Source: JAKIWV01 sp963773945 (GTDB lineage: Archaea > Thermoplasmatota > Thermoplasmata > Lutacidiplasmatales > UBA184). Taken from it: DNA of 64,000 bases. Below, in pieces: positions 1 to 7,846 of the stretch. Numbering within the stretch: the first letter of the stretch is position 1; each line of letters opens with the position of its first letter. The notes beneath the pieces are model-generated. The model saw only the letters and a list, made by a program, of their open reading frames with translations. It had not been told where the DNA came from and did no database searches. The stretch spans positions 186,001-250,000 of the forward strand of contig CAVZDD010000003.1 in NCBI GenBank assembly GCA_963773945.1, given 5' to 3'. The position numbers and the translations under genes are program-made.

Positions 1-522
1 GTGAAAGTCGTTGACCGAGGTGGCGCCATCGCCAAAGAAGGCCAGCGAAACGGCCGGCTCATGTCGGAGTCGGGCGCCGTAAGCGCAACCCACGGCGTGG
101 CTGATCTGCGTACCGACGCAGCTCGACATCGAAACGTAGTGGACCTCGCGGGCCGTCGGATGACAAGGCATCTGCCGGCCCACGGCCGGGTCGAGGGAAT
201 CCGCGAACAGGTGATGGACGTAGGTCCCAATCGGATGCCCACGGACCAGCGCCACGAGCTGTTCGCGGAGGCCGGGGAACACCCAATCGGTCTCTCGCGT
301 AGCCAGGCCGGCCGCGATGCTGACCGCTTCCTGGCCGGTGGCGGGGCCGTAGAAGCCCACTCGACCCTGACGCTGGAGGGCGACCATCCGTTCGTCCAGC
401 GCCCGGGCGGTCCGCATCCACCGATAGGCGGTCCACAGCAGGCGCGACCAGTCAGTCCCCAATTGCCGCTCCAGCTCGGGAGCGGAATACGGGAGGGGGA
501 GCGGCGCGATGCCGGCGTTCAT
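1..522 (-). CDS. 2-oxoacid dehydrogenase E1 component alpha subunit, second copy (partial)
   Basis: First 174 residues of a thiamine-diphosphate-dependent E1 alpha; the C-terminus lies outside the window. Seen: the ATG at 522 overlaps the E2 stop codon by four bases (ATGA); a QRQGRVGFYGP stretch lies near residues 50-60; a GDG at residues 164-166 opens the thiamine-diphosphate motif. All match the E1 alpha at the head of the same operon. Known for the family: E1 alpha2beta2 decarboxylates pyruvate or branched-chain 2-oxoacids and acylates the lipoyl arm of E2. The N-terminus differs clearly from the first copy, so this is a diverged paralogue. Odd: the position after E2 is usually held by E3 (dihydrolipoamide dehydrogenase). 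Confidence 0.88.
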   Translation of the reverse strand, partial: MNAGIAPLPLPYSAPELERQLGTDWSRLLWTAYRWMRTARALDERMVALQRQGRVGFYGPATGQEAVSIAAGLATRETDWVFPGLREQLVALVRGHPIGTYVHHLFADSLDPAVGRQMPCHPTAREVHYVSMSSCVGTQISHAVGCAYGARLRHEPAVSLAFFGDGATSVNDFH

Positions 523-1799
523 GCCAATTCCGCGAACAATTGATGGGGGTCCTCGAGGTACGACTTGACGACCGCGACGAACTGCGCCCCGACGATGCCG
601 TCCAGCACCCGATGGTCGAGCGAGATGGAGAGGTTCATCAGGTCGGCCGGGCCGATAGTCCCGTCGGCCCGGTAGACCGGCCGCCGGACGATTCGGTGGA
701 CGCCGAGGATCGCCACCTCTGGATAGTTGAGGATGGGCGTCGCGAGGACGCCTCCGAGCGCTCCGAGGCTTGTGATCGTGAAGGTCCCCCCGCTCATCTC
801 CGCCCGGCTCAGCTTTCCGTCGCGACCTTTTTCCGCAAGCTCCTGGACTTCCCGGGCGATATCGGTCACGCTCTTTCGGTCGGCGTTGTGAATCACGGGT
901 ACGAGCAGCCCTTCCGGCGTCGCCGTGGCGACGCCGATGTTGTAGGATTTGTGGACCTCCAGCTCTTGTCTTTCGTCATTGAATCGCGCGTTCACGTTCG
1001 GGAAGGCGCGGAGTCCGGCGACCACGCCCTTCACGACGAAGGGCAGGTAGCTCAGTCGGACGCCCTTCTTTTCGACATGCTTCGCCATCCGATCTCGAAG
1101 CAGTACCAGTTCGGACACGTCGACCTCCTCGACGTACGTATAGTGCGCGGCCTTGTGTCGCGAGTCCGTCATGTGCTCCGCGATCACCCGCCGGATCCCG
1201 CGAAGCGACACGCGTTCGACGATGTCGGAGTCCACCGGACCCTGGGCGGCCGGGGGATTCTCCGCGGCTGGGGCCGGAGCGGTCGAGGCCGGAGAGGAGG
1301 CGGGCGGGTGCGCCGGAGCGGCCGGTGTCGAGGTTAGGTCCGTTTCGACGATCCGTCCTCCCGGTCCGCTGCCCGTGACGGTCGAGAGGTCGATCCCGCG
1401 CTCGGCGGCAAGGCGCCGCACGTACGGAGCCGCGAGGTATCGCGATGAGGCCCCCGGCGCGACCGAAGGCGCAGGAGTGGCCGGGGGGGCCGGAGGCAGA
1501 GCGGCCGCCGCCGATGGGGCGATGACGGGAGCCGGCGCCGGCGGGGCGGCTCCCGTATCTCCGCCCACCTCGATCGTAACGAGCGTACCTCCGACCTTGA
1601 CTTTCTCGCCTTCCGGGACGTGAATACGCAGGATCTTTCCTGACTTGGGGGAAGGGATCTCGACGTTCGCCTTGTCCGTGAGGACGGAGACGAGGGGCGC
1701 GTCCTCGCGAATGATGTCCCCTTCCTTGACAAACCATCGAACGACCTCACCCTCTGCGACGCCTTCGCCGATGTCCGGCAACCGAAACTCGTACTGCAT
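519..1799 (-). CDS. Dihydrolipoamide acyltransferase (E2) of 2-oxoacid dehydrogenase complex
   Basis: E2 core of a 2-oxoacid dehydrogenase complex, 426 aa; it moves the acyl group from E1 to CoA. Domains seen in order: N-terminal lipoyl domain with the lipoylated lysine at K43 in a TDKAN context; an Ala/Pro-rich linker; a peripheral E1/E3-binding domain at about residues 118-155 (ASSRYLAAPYVRRLA, then GSGPGGRI); a second Ala/Pro linker; and a catalytic acetyltransferase domain ending with the DHRVLDG active-site motif (H396, D400). One lipoyl domain only. It lies 14 bases downstream of E1 beta and overlaps the next gene by four bases, so it is translated within the operon. Substrate (pyruvate or branched-chain acids) cannot be told from sequence alone. 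Confidence 0.95.
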   Translation of the reverse strand: MQYEFRLPDIGEGVAEGEVVRWFVKEGDIIREDAPLVSVLTDKANVEIPSPKSGKILRIHVPEGEKVKVGGTLVTIEVGGDTGAAPPAPAPVIAPSAAAALPPAPPATPAPSVAPGASSRYLAAPYVRRLAAERGIDLSTVTGSGPGGRIVETDLTSTPAAPAHPPASSPASTAPAPAAENPPAAQGPVDSDIVERVSLRGIRRVIAEHMTDSRHKAAHYTYVEEVDVSELVLLRDRMAKHVEKKGVRLSYLPFVVKGVVAGLRAFPNVNARFNDERQELEVHKSYNIGVATATPEGLLVPVIHNADRKSVTDIAREVQELAEKGRDGKLSRAEMSGGTFTITSLGALGGVLATPILNYPEVAILGVHRIVRRPVYRADGTIGPADLMNLSISLDHRVLDGIVGAQFVAVVKSYLEDPHQLFAELA

Positions 1800-1813
1800 C
1801 GCACTTCCTCCGC

Positions 1814-2791
1814 TCAGCCCGCCTTCACGGTTTCCACGACCGCATGGTGGATACGAGCCGCGTTCGGCAAGTACAGGTTTTCGAGGGCGTAGGGGAACGG
1901 CGTATCGAAACCCGTCACTCGCGCGATCGGGGCCTTGAGCGAGAAAAACGCCTTTTCGGCCAAGAGCGCCGCGATCTCGGCGCCGTAGCCGCAGAACCGG
2001 GCCGCTTCATGGATCACGACCGCTCGCCCGGTCTTCTCGACGGAGGCGAGGACGGCTGCCGCGTCCAGGGGAACGAGCGTCCGGAGGTCGATGAGCTCCG
2101 CAGAAATCCCCTCCGCTTCGAGGGACTGGCACGCCTCGGTCGCGGGCGGGATCATCGCTCCGTACGCGAACAGGCTCACGTCCGTCCCCTCGCGGACCGT
2201 CCGAGCCTTTCCGATCGGCTCGCGGTGGTCGCCTTCCGGCACTTCACCGGTCACCGCCCGGTAGATCCGCTTCGGTTCGAGGAACATGACCGGGTCCGGA
2301 TCGTGGATCGCGGAGAGCAGCAGTCCGTAGGCATCTGCCGGCGTGGAAGGAACGACTACCTTGAGGCCGGCGGTGTGGGCGAAGTAGGCCTCCGTGCTCT
2401 GCGAGTGGTACAGACCGCCCTTGATCCCTCCGCCGTAGGGGGTACGGATTACGACGTGACAGGGGTACTGACCGCCGGAACGGTAACGAAACTTCGCGAG
2501 CTCGCTCACGATCTGGTCGAATCCGGGATAAATGAAGTCCAGGAACTGAATCTCGGCCACCGGCTTGAGGCCATACAAGGCCATACCGATGGCCGTGCCG
2601 ATGATCCCCGTCTCCGAGAGGGGAGTGTCGATTACGCGGTCGGCTCCAAAGTCCTTGAGCAGGCCCTCGGTGGCCCGGAACACGCCGCCGTTCACTCCGA
2701 TATCCTCCCCGAGCAGGAGAACCTCCGGGTCGGCGGTCATCGCCGTGCGCAACGCCCGGTTGATGGCTTGCACCATCGTCACGTCGGTCAC
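1814..2791 (-). CDS. 2-oxoacid dehydrogenase E1 component beta subunit
   Basis: Beta subunit of the E1 decarboxylase, 325 aa, the usual length for the family. Seen: the transketolase pyrimidine-binding region with GEDIGVNGGVFRATEGL near residues 28-44 and the ETGIIGTAIGMALYGLKPVAEIQF region near 60-80; the C-terminal transketolase-C domain carries VVIHEAARFCGYGAEIAALL. Together with the alpha subunit it binds thiamine diphosphate at the alpha/beta interface. The start overlaps the alpha-subunit stop by four bases (2788-2791), which implies coupled translation and a fixed subunit ratio. It sits in the middle of the E1 alpha, E1 beta, E2, E1 alpha-like operon. Confidence 0.95.
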   Translation of the reverse strand: MTDVTMVQAINRALRTAMTADPEVLLLGEDIGVNGGVFRATEGLLKDFGADRVIDTPLSETGIIGTAIGMALYGLKPVAEIQFLDFIYPGFDQIVSELAKFRYRSGGQYPCHVVIRTPYGGGIKGGLYHSQSTEAYFAHTAGLKVVVPSTPADAYGLLLSAIHDPDPVMFLEPKRIYRAVTGEVPEGDHREPIGKARTVREGTDVSLFAYGAMIPPATEACQSLEAEGISAELIDLRTLVPLDAAAVLASVEKTGRAVVIHEAARFCGYGAEIAALLAEKAFFSLKAPIARVTGFDTPFPYALENLYLPNAARIHHAVVETVKAG

Positions 2792-3885
2792 GGTTTCACC
2801 AGCCCCATGCGAAGTGCCTCTTCCAATTGATGTCGCTGCTCGTCGAGCGCGGGCGTCCGCGTGGCGAAGACGTCATCCAGGAACGATAAGGGGTCTGCGG
2901 GTCCGATCGCCTCGGACCGAGTGACCGCTGCGGCAATCTCGCTTCGGACCTCCTCGACCAGTTTGGCATCCTGCTCTTCGGACCACCGGCCGGCATCGAT
3001 CAGCTCGTGCTTGAGACGCCCGATCGGGTCGCGTTGTTTCCACTCCGCGAGTTCGGCATCGGTCCGGTACCGCCGGGGATCGTCCGAGGTGGAGTGGGGA
3101 CCGAGCCGGTACACCTGGGCTTCGATGATCGTGGGGCCGTCCCCGGAGATCGCGCGTGCCCGGGCCTCCCGAACGGTCCGGAATACCTGATGCACGTCGT
3201 TGCCGTCCACGACGACGCCCGGCACGCCGTACGCCGCTCCCTTTCCGGCGAGGGTCTTCGCTGCGGTCTGGCGGCTCCGCGGGAGCGAGATGGCCCATTC
3301 GTTGTTCTGGCAAAAGAAGATCGTCGGAGTTCGAAACACTCCGCCGAAGTTCAGCCCGGCGTGAAAGTCGCTGGAACTCGTCGCACCGTCCCCAAAGAAG
3401 GGGATCGTGACAATCGGGTCCTTGCGGCGGACGGCAGCCATCGCCGCACCCACCGCCTGAATGATCTGGGTCCCGATCGGACTCGACGCCACGACGAAGT
3501 TCCGGTCCCGGTAGCCATAGTGATTGGGCATCTGGCGACCCTTCAGTCGGTCGGCAGCGTTGCCGAAGAATTGGTCGAGAAGTTCCTCCGGTGTCACACC
3601 CCGTACCAACGCCAGCCCAAGTTCGCGGTAAGCCGGGAAGATCCAGTCGTTGGGGTCGAGCGCCCAGGCGCAGGCCACCTGAGCAGCCTCCTGCCCCATC
3701 ACCGGGACGTAGAAGCCGATACGGCCTTGCCGCTGCATCGTGAGACACCGTTCGTCCAGGCTCCGGGCCAGGAGCATCATGCGGTAGATTGGATCGAGAT
3801 CTTCGGGAGCAATCTCGGTCGCTGAGGCTGGCGTCGCGACCTGGCTGGAACCCGATTGCGGCACGAAGGAGAGCGCCCAACCCAA
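2788..3885 (-). CDS. 2-oxoacid dehydrogenase E1 component alpha subunit
   Basis: Alpha subunit of E1, up to 365 aa, first gene of the operon. Seen: RQGRIGFYVPVMGQEA near residue 55, and the thiamine-diphosphate motif starting FFGDGATSSSDFHAGLNF near residue 170, which supplies the Mg-binding Asp and Asn. The phosphorylation-loop region YRLGPHSTSDDPRRYR is also present. The long frame opens at a TTG (3885). A TATA-like element at 3901-3910 would place transcription start near 3879, so the GTG seven codons in (3864) is a good alternative start. The next start, E1 beta, overlaps the stop by four bases. Related archaeal complexes act on branched-chain 2-oxoacids; here that is inference. Confidence 0.93.
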   Translation of the reverse strand: MGWALSFVPQSGSSQVATPASATEIAPEDLDPIYRMMLLARSLDERCLTMQRQGRIGFYVPVMGQEAAQVACAWALDPNDWIFPAYRELGLALVRGVTPEELLDQFFGNAADRLKGRQMPNHYGYRDRNFVVASSPIGTQIIQAVGAAMAAVRRKDPIVTIPFFGDGATSSSDFHAGLNFGGVFRTPTIFFCQNNEWAISLPRSRQTAAKTLAGKGAAYGVPGVVVDGNDVHQVFRTVREARARAISGDGPTIIEAQVYRLGPHSTSDDPRRYRTDAELAEWKQRDPIGRLKHELIDAGRWSEEQDAKLVEEVRSEIAAAVTRSEAIGPADPLSFLDDVFATRTPALDEQRHQLEEALRMGLVKP

Positions 3886-3900
3886 GGGAGCGGGACGCCG

Positions 3901-3910
3901 ATTATAGCTT
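3901..3910 (-). promoter_or_regulatory. Probable TATA box of the 2-oxoacid dehydrogenase operon
   Basis: Leftward AAGCTATAAT in a GC-rich gap between the converging elp3 end and the E1 alpha start. Its centre lies about 20 bases before the TTG and 41 before the alternative GTG start of E1 alpha. At the usual archaeal spacing it favours the GTG. Confidence 0.5.
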
Positions 3911-3938
3911 TACGCGGCGCTGCCGTTCGAAGCGGTTG

Positions 3939-5492
3939 TCAGGCTGATATGGGACGGGTCATCCACGGCCCGGCGCGCTCGTAGCCTCGCTTGCGGTAGT
4001 ACTCCCGGGTCCCGACCGCGCTCATCACGAACAATGCCCCGTAGCCAAGTTCCCGGGACCTCTCTTCGGCCGCTTCGAGCAGCGAGCGCCCGAGGCCTCG
4101 GTGCTGGTACTGGCTTCCGCCGTTAGCGGGGGCGTCAATCGGCACCTCGACCCCGAGAACCTTGAGCTCTCGGACCACCGGGTTCTTGAGGCCCCCGTCG
4201 GTCCGCGCATTGGGGAACCGTAATCGCAGGAAACCGGCCACAGTATCAGTCGCAGGATCCTCCCAGCTGAGGAAGTGCTCCTTCCCACCCGAAGCCTCGT
4301 ACACTTGGCTACGCAGTTCCAGCGAAGACGCCTCCGGTGTGGCCGACCGGCCAGGCTCACGGCACCGGAGACACCGGCACTGCAGACCCTGGGCCCGGAG
4401 ACGGGCCTGCGCAATCTGCCGCAAGTTTCCTTGGCGAACGCCGGCAGCGATCAGTCGCGCAGGGATGTCCCGTTGGATCCGCTGGATCCGAACATAGGAA
4501 GGCAGCTCAGCCTTCTCGCGCGCCAGCAGGTCGGCGGCGGTATCGGTCCCATAAGGAGCATAGCGACCCGCTTTCCAGTCGTTGTAGAGTGCGGTCCCCG
4601 GGACGACGAGCGTCGGATAGATCTTCAACATGTCCGGGCGGAAGTCGGAGTCGGAGAACATTCTCCGGAAATCGGCCAGGTCGCGTTCGGGGTCCATGCC
4701 CGGAAGGCCGAGCATCCAGTGGTAGCAGACTTTGAGGCCGCGGTCGCGGGCCTCGCGGGTCGCGCGACGAATCTCCTCGGTTCCGTGGGCGCGGCCGGTG
4801 GCCCACAGCACCGCGTCCGTTAGACATTCCACGCCGATTTCCACCCGAGTAACGCCGGCGTCGAGCAGCTCGGGGAGGATCTTGCCATCGCACCAATCCG
4901 GTCGGGTTTCCACCGTGAGGCTCACACACCGACGCGCGGAGGTTTCATTGACCTTCTGCGCTCCCTCCAGGGTGGTCGACGGCATGCCGTTGAGTCCCTC
5001 GAAGACGCCCCGGAAGACATCCCTCCGATAGGCACTGGGTCGGGACGGGAAAGTGCCCCCCATAAGGATCACCTCGACCTTCGAGGTCGAGTGGCCCACC
5101 GACTCCAACGACGAGAGACGGTGGCTTGTGATCGCCCGGGCATCGTAATGGAGTTGCGCTCCGCGCAGCGCCGAAGGCTCCTCCCCCGTGTAGCTCTGAG
5201 GGGAGCGGTTGTCGAGGCCCCCCGGACAGTAGGTGCACTTTCCGTGGGGGCAGGCGGCGGGGGCTGTCATGACCGCCACGATGGCGACGCCCGACAGGGT
5301 GCGAGACGGTTTTCGTCGGAGTAGGGGAGCGGCTTGGACCCGGTCGAGTTCGGACGTCCGCGCCAGAAGCTCCGCGTTGGAGACCATGTGGTCCTCGATC
5401 CCCTCGCGGACCCACCGTAGCTTCTCCCGCTCGAGTTCCGCTCGGTCCGAAGGCACGAGGAGTGGGGAAGACCCCACCGGGGCCGGCGTCAT
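3939..5492 (-). CDS. elp3: Elp3-family tRNA uridine(34) acetyltransferase (radical SAM/GNAT)
   Basis: Elp3 makes the carboxymethyl-type modification of wobble uridine in tRNA from acetyl-CoA and SAM; in archaea it works alone without other Elongator subunits. Seen, 517 aa from the ATG at 5492: an N-terminal tRNA-binding region, the radical-SAM cluster C81-x4-C86-x2-C89 in a CPHGKCTYCPGG context, a Zn-binding cysteine run (CRCLRCREPG), and a C-terminal GNAT domain with GLGRSLLEAAEE and YYRKRGYER. The reading frame stays open further upstream to 6020, but that part lies over the isomerase gene. The ATG at 5492 overlaps the isomerase stop by four bases and starts where the family starts. Confidence 0.94.
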   Translation of the reverse strand: MTPAPVGSSPLLVPSDRAELEREKLRWVREGIEDHMVSNAELLARTSELDRVQAAPLLRRKPSRTLSGVAIVAVMTAPAACPHGKCTYCPGGLDNRSPQSYTGEEPSALRGAQLHYDARAITSHRLSSLESVGHSTSKVEVILMGGTFPSRPSAYRRDVFRGVFEGLNGMPSTTLEGAQKVNETSARRCVSLTVETRPDWCDGKILPELLDAGVTRVEIGVECLTDAVLWATGRAHGTEEIRRATREARDRGLKVCYHWMLGLPGMDPERDLADFRRMFSDSDFRPDMLKIYPTLVVPGTALYNDWKAGRYAPYGTDTAADLLAREKAELPSYVRIQRIQRDIPARLIAAGVRQGNLRQIAQARLRAQGLQCRCLRCREPGRSATPEASSLELRSQVYEASGGKEHFLSWEDPATDTVAGFLRLRFPNARTDGGLKNPVVRELKVLGVEVPIDAPANGGSQYQHRGLGRSLLEAAEERSRELGYGALFVMSAVGTREYYRKRGYERAGPWMTRPISA

Positions 5493-6646
5493 CGCTCGAG
5501 CCACTCGTGGGTCTCGCCAATCAGGGTGTAGCGAGTTCGCCGCAGTTCCTCGACGGTCCGGCTGCCGGTGAGGAACATGGCTACCTTGAGTTCGTAGATG
5601 ATCTGCTCCAGCTCCCCGCGCGCCTCTTTGTACCCGGTCGCTGCAGCGCGAAGCACACCGCCGGCGATCCCGGCCGCCGTCGCCCCGAGGGCCACGGCCC
5701 GGGCCATGTCGAGGCCCGACCGGATCCCGCCGCTCGCGACGATTGGCATCTCGAGCGGGACCAGTTCTCGTACGGCCACGGGCGAGGGGATCCCCCAGTT
5801 CCAGAACGTCCTGCCGACGCGCGCTTCGCGATTGGCCCCCTGGGCGACCGCGCGGTGGTGCTCGACCGCGGCAAAACTCGTGCCGCCGGTTCCACTCACG
5901 TCGAAGGCTCGCACGCCGGCGACCTTGAGCCGGTCGCCGACGAAGCGGGACAGCCCCGCGCCGGTTTCCTTCGCGAGAACCGGTAGGTCTCTCGCCAATT
6001 GATGGATCTGTTCCAGGCAACCCCGGGCGCGTCGGTCTCCTTCGGGTTGGACCATTTCCTGAAGAAAGTTGAGATGGATGGCGAGTCCCTGAGCCCCGAT
6101 TAGTTCCATCGCCGCACGCGCTTCGGGAAGGCCAATCACCCGGTCACCGGGGGACTGCGCGATGATCTGGGGAGCTCCGATGTTGGCAAACTTGAGCGGG
6201 ACGGCAAACTTGGCCACACAGGAGTAGCTTTCCGGATAGTTTCCCTTGAGGATCGCCGCGCGCTCGCTCCCCACGCCCATGGCGATACCCACATCCGCGG
6301 CCGCGTGGGCGAGGTTGCTGTTGATCGTTACCGCGCCCGGATATCCTCCGGTCATTCCGGTAATCATCAGCGGGGCTTTCAGGCGTTGCCCAAAGAACTC
6401 GACCGACGGGTCGATCTCGTCGAAGTCGATCTCGGGCAAAGCGTTGTGGAACAGTTGGACGTCATCCCAGTATCGATAGCGGCCCTCAACGTTCTGGCCT
6501 AGGACGACCTTGACATGCTCCGCCTTTCGATGGCTGAGCAGCCCAGCGGCAGCGGCCGGGGCCTTGCGCCGGCCCTCACGCGATTTGGGGCCCGCACCAG
6601 GTGCCGTAGACTGTTTCCCCCCGAAGCGCTCGAGAAAGCGCGTCAT
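5489..6646 (-). CDS. fni: Type 2 isopentenyl-diphosphate delta-isomerase
   Basis: FMN- and NADPH-dependent isomerase that turns isopentenyl diphosphate into dimethylallyl diphosphate for archaeal ether-lipid chains; cytosolic. Seen, 385 aa: the family N-terminal motif SHRKAEHV near residues 38-45, the APLMITGMTGG flavin-binding stretch, HLNFLQEMVQPEGDR, VLAKETGAG, GTGGTSFAAVE and the C-terminal ASGGIRSGLDMARAVALGA phosphate-binding loop. The only good start (ATG 6646) overlaps the end of the kinase gene by 71 bases; the roughly 37 residues before the family start look like a low-complexity extension. It follows isopentenyl phosphate kinase, the usual partner in the archaeal mevalonate pathway. 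Confidence 0.95.
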   Translation of the reverse strand: MTRFLERFGGKQSTAPGAGPKSREGRRKAPAAAAGLLSHRKAEHVKVVLGQNVEGRYRYWDDVQLFHNALPEIDFDEIDPSVEFFGQRLKAPLMITGMTGGYPGAVTINSNLAHAAADVGIAMGVGSERAAILKGNYPESYSCVAKFAVPLKFANIGAPQIIAQSPGDRVIGLPEARAAMELIGAQGLAIHLNFLQEMVQPEGDRRARGCLEQIHQLARDLPVLAKETGAGLSRFVGDRLKVAGVRAFDVSGTGGTSFAAVEHHRAVAQGANREARVGRTFWNWGIPSPVAVRELVPLEMPIVASGGIRSGLDMARAVALGATAAGIAGGVLRAAATGYKEARGELEQIIYELKVAMFLTGSRTVEELRRTRYTLIGETHEWLER

Positions 6647-7382
6647 GCCGAAGTCCGCTAATAAGACCTGCGTCAGCGCCGGCCTCCGAGGCGGCGAGCA
6701 TTGCTTCCGCCTTCGTCCGGATCCCTCCGGTCACGTCCGGAACGCCGGCTGTGGGTCGCAAGGATTCGAGCGCGGCCGGCGTAAGGCGAGCGATCGGCCG
6801 TTGGCGCGAGCCTGGCTCGGCGGGCGCCAGCACACCTTCGACGTCGCTAACGAAAATGAGCCGCCTCGAAGGCAGCCGCCGGACGAGGTCCACACCGATA
6901 GTGTCGGCCGAAAGAATTGAGAAATCCCACTCCTCGTCTGAGACCACGTCGCCGAACGAGACGGGAATCCCGCCGCGAGCCAACGCCCGGCGGAACGGGT
7001 CGAGGTTGAGTTCTGAGAGCTTCCCCGCCCGATTGACAGAGATTGCTTGGGGGGGCACGGAGAAGGGCGAGAGTCCGACATCAACCAGCGCCTGGAGCAC
7101 GGCCCCGTGCAACCTCCGGACCTCGGCGCTCACGATGGCCGCCCCCCGGGATCGGTGCGTCCGGTCCGAAGGGTCCGTGGGTGCATGGGCGAGGTTCCAG
7201 CGGGTCGCTCCAGGGTGTCCGAACGATCCCGCCCCATGGAGGAGAACGACCGGAGGTCCGCCCGGTTGCGCCAGCTCCTCCGCGAGTCGATGCAGGATCT
7301 TGGGACGCAGCCGCGCCGCCTCTCTCTTTCGAGTGAGGACGCTGCCCCCTAGCTTTACAACGACGGGCGCCCCCTCTGGCAT
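6576..7382 (-). CDS. ipk: Isopentenyl phosphate kinase
   Basis: Phosphorylates isopentenyl phosphate to isopentenyl diphosphate in the archaeal (alternative) mevalonate pathway; a member of the amino acid kinase fold. Seen, about 268 aa: N-terminal VVKLGGSVLTRK that binds phosphate, LLHGAGSFGHP with the catalytic histidine typical of IPK, the FVSDVEGVLAPAEPG nucleotide region and DVTGGIRTKAEAML near the C-terminus. The frame also has a TTG nine codons earlier (7409); I chose the ATG at 7382 because the conserved PVVVKLGG follows closely. The gene feeds directly into the downstream isomerase. Confidence 0.93.
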   Translation of the reverse strand: MPEGAPVVVKLGGSVLTRKREAARLRPKILHRLAEELAQPGGPPVVLLHGAGSFGHPGATRWNLAHAPTDPSDRTHRSRGAAIVSAEVRRLHGAVLQALVDVGLSPFSVPPQAISVNRAGKLSELNLDPFRRALARGGIPVSFGDVVSDEEWDFSILSADTIGVDLVRRLPSRRLIFVSDVEGVLAPAEPGSRQRPIARLTPAALESLRPTAGVPDVTGGIRTKAEAMLAASEAGADAGLISGLRHDALSRALRGETVYGTWCGPQIA

Positions 7383-7438
7383 GATCTCGACTGAGCCTGC
7401 CCCTGCCAATTACGCTTGGGGCGCTCGAAAGCGGTCCG

Positions 7439-7677
7439 TTTAGTGGGGCCCTTGGGAGCCGGCGCGGGGGTGCAACAGCATGAGGAACCCCACCGTCAGC
7501 CGGCAGTATTCCAATCCACCAGACCCAGTTCACGAGTCCGCCGGCGAGTCGAATCAGGGCTCCGGTGACGAGGAACATTCCGATGCCGCACAGGATGGCG
7601 GCCGTGATCACCCAAAGGACCGAGAGCGTGTTCCTCTCTTCGGGCGTTTCAGTTCCGACCTTCGCGAACTCGCTCAC
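7439..7677 (-). CDS. Small membrane protein, probable frameshift near its end
   Basis: Unrecognised small protein with one clear hydrophobic segment (LWVITAAILCGIGMFLVTGAL) and a second start of one (GGLVNWVWWIG). Read straight, the frame runs on for about 100 more Arg/Pro-rich codons through the antisense of the kinase gene, which is not protein-like. One base out of frame at about 7512-7517 the reading becomes EYCRLTVGFLMLLHPRAG and stops at 7439, a natural hydrophobic end just before the kinase gene. I therefore annotate about 79 residues with two membrane spans and a frameshift. Function unknown. It is divergent from the peptide-binding protein gene. Confidence 0.5.
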
Positions 7678-7846
7678 GTCCAGCTCACGGGCTTAGCCTC
7701 TCAAATGCGTTCCGTCCGAACCGCGGACCTTGGTCCACGAGATTGTGCCGCCGGGTCGTCTCCCACCGTGAAACGGGTTTTTGACCGCAAACCTAGGATT
7801 TAAGAGCGGGGTCCCTCTGGTTTCGCCGCCCTGGGAAAGGGGTTCA

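Noticed and set aside
59..436. Leftward Arg/Pro-rich reading frame of 125 codons at the window start
   Set aside because: It is a shadow frame of the second E1 alpha gene, which reads from 522 to the edge in another frame and has clear family motifs.
5493..6020. N-terminal extension of Elp3 by about 176 codons
   Set aside because: The extension lies fully inside the isomerase gene, is Arg/Gly-rich without family similarity, and the ATG at 5492 has the typical four-base overlap.
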